Shown: positions 6,163-6,248 of the stretch, piece by piece
Layout of the letters: each line of letters opens with the position of its first letter
Position numbering within the stretch: position 1 is the stretch's first letter
Source of the DNA: Planctomycetota bacterium
Lineage (GTDB): Bacteria > Planctomycetota > PUPC01 > JACPCR01
Length of the DNA stretch: 6,248 nt
Assembly (NCBI GenBank): GCA_030740295.1
Contig: JASLXP010000455.1
Coordinates: 1 to 6,248 of the forward strand
Direction of reading: 5' to 3'
Made by a program: the position numbers and the translations under genes
The notes under the pieces: model-generated
Told to the model about the DNA's origin: nothing
Databases searched by the model: none
Seen by the model: the letters and a program-made list of their open reading frames with translations, nothing else

Positions 6163-6248
6163 TTACTCCCCCTTTGTGGAATCTCCGCGGCGCTGGACTA
6201 TCGCTTCGCCGATGGTTACGCAAACGGACAGGTCTGCTCCGTGCTCCG

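Noticed and set aside
6144..6172. Intrinsic terminator at the right edge
   Set aside because: The stem is strong, but no T-rich tract follows on either strand.

Overview
The window is dominated by a diversity-generating retroelement (DGR) on the minus strand, followed downstream on the same strand by two genes for large exported proteins. Read 5'->3' on the minus strand (right to left) the order is: a repeat-rich intergenic stretch (6248-5967); a small HRDC-domain DGR accessory protein (5966-5508); a DGR-type reverse transcriptase (5524-4520, overlapping the HRDC gene by 17 nt); the adenine-rich template repeat, TR (about 4515-4385), starting within a few bases of the RT stop; a GC-rich flank that can form hairpins (about 4384-4280); a 648-aa exported protein with an LPP20-like N-terminal region and a DUF4384-like C-terminal region (4212-2266); and, one base after its stop codon, a long ORF (2264 to beyond base 1) for an exported protein built of repeated concanavalin/LamG/DUF1080-like beta-sandwich domains. 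That last ORF has no stop inside the window. I reconstructed it by translating the minus strand and checked the frame at several internal ATGs.

How it should work: the RT (YMDD catalytic motif, IGNLTSQ motif B typical of DGR RTs) copies the TR RNA error-prone at adenines, and the cDNA replaces a matching variable repeat (VR) in a target gene. Read in the coding frame, the TR encodes the C-terminal signature of formylglycine-generating-enzyme (FGE/SUMF1-type) C-type-lectin folds: RGGSW, then asparagine-rich positions, then GFRVAL. Nine AAC codons sit at the predicted variable positions. AAC can mutate at both adenines without ever giving a stop. I found no VR inside the window, so the diversified target lies outside it. 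It is either upstream of the HRDC gene (right of base 6248) or in the unread 3' end of the left-edge gene.

Organism: GC-rich bacterial DNA. The tandem concanavalin-like exported protein, the FGE-type DGR, and dispersed palindromic units (GGACAGGTT/AACCTGTCC and GCGCTCCGCG hairpins) make me think of the Verrucomicrobiota/Planctomycetota (PVC) group. This is pattern recognition, not proof. I see no tRNA, rRNA, CRISPR array, transposase or phage structural gene. The stretch 5967-6248 has no supportable gene; it holds two tandem 62-bp imperfect palindromes and a G/C-rich hairpin. The 307 nt between the RT and the DUF4384 gene hold the TR and its structured flank.
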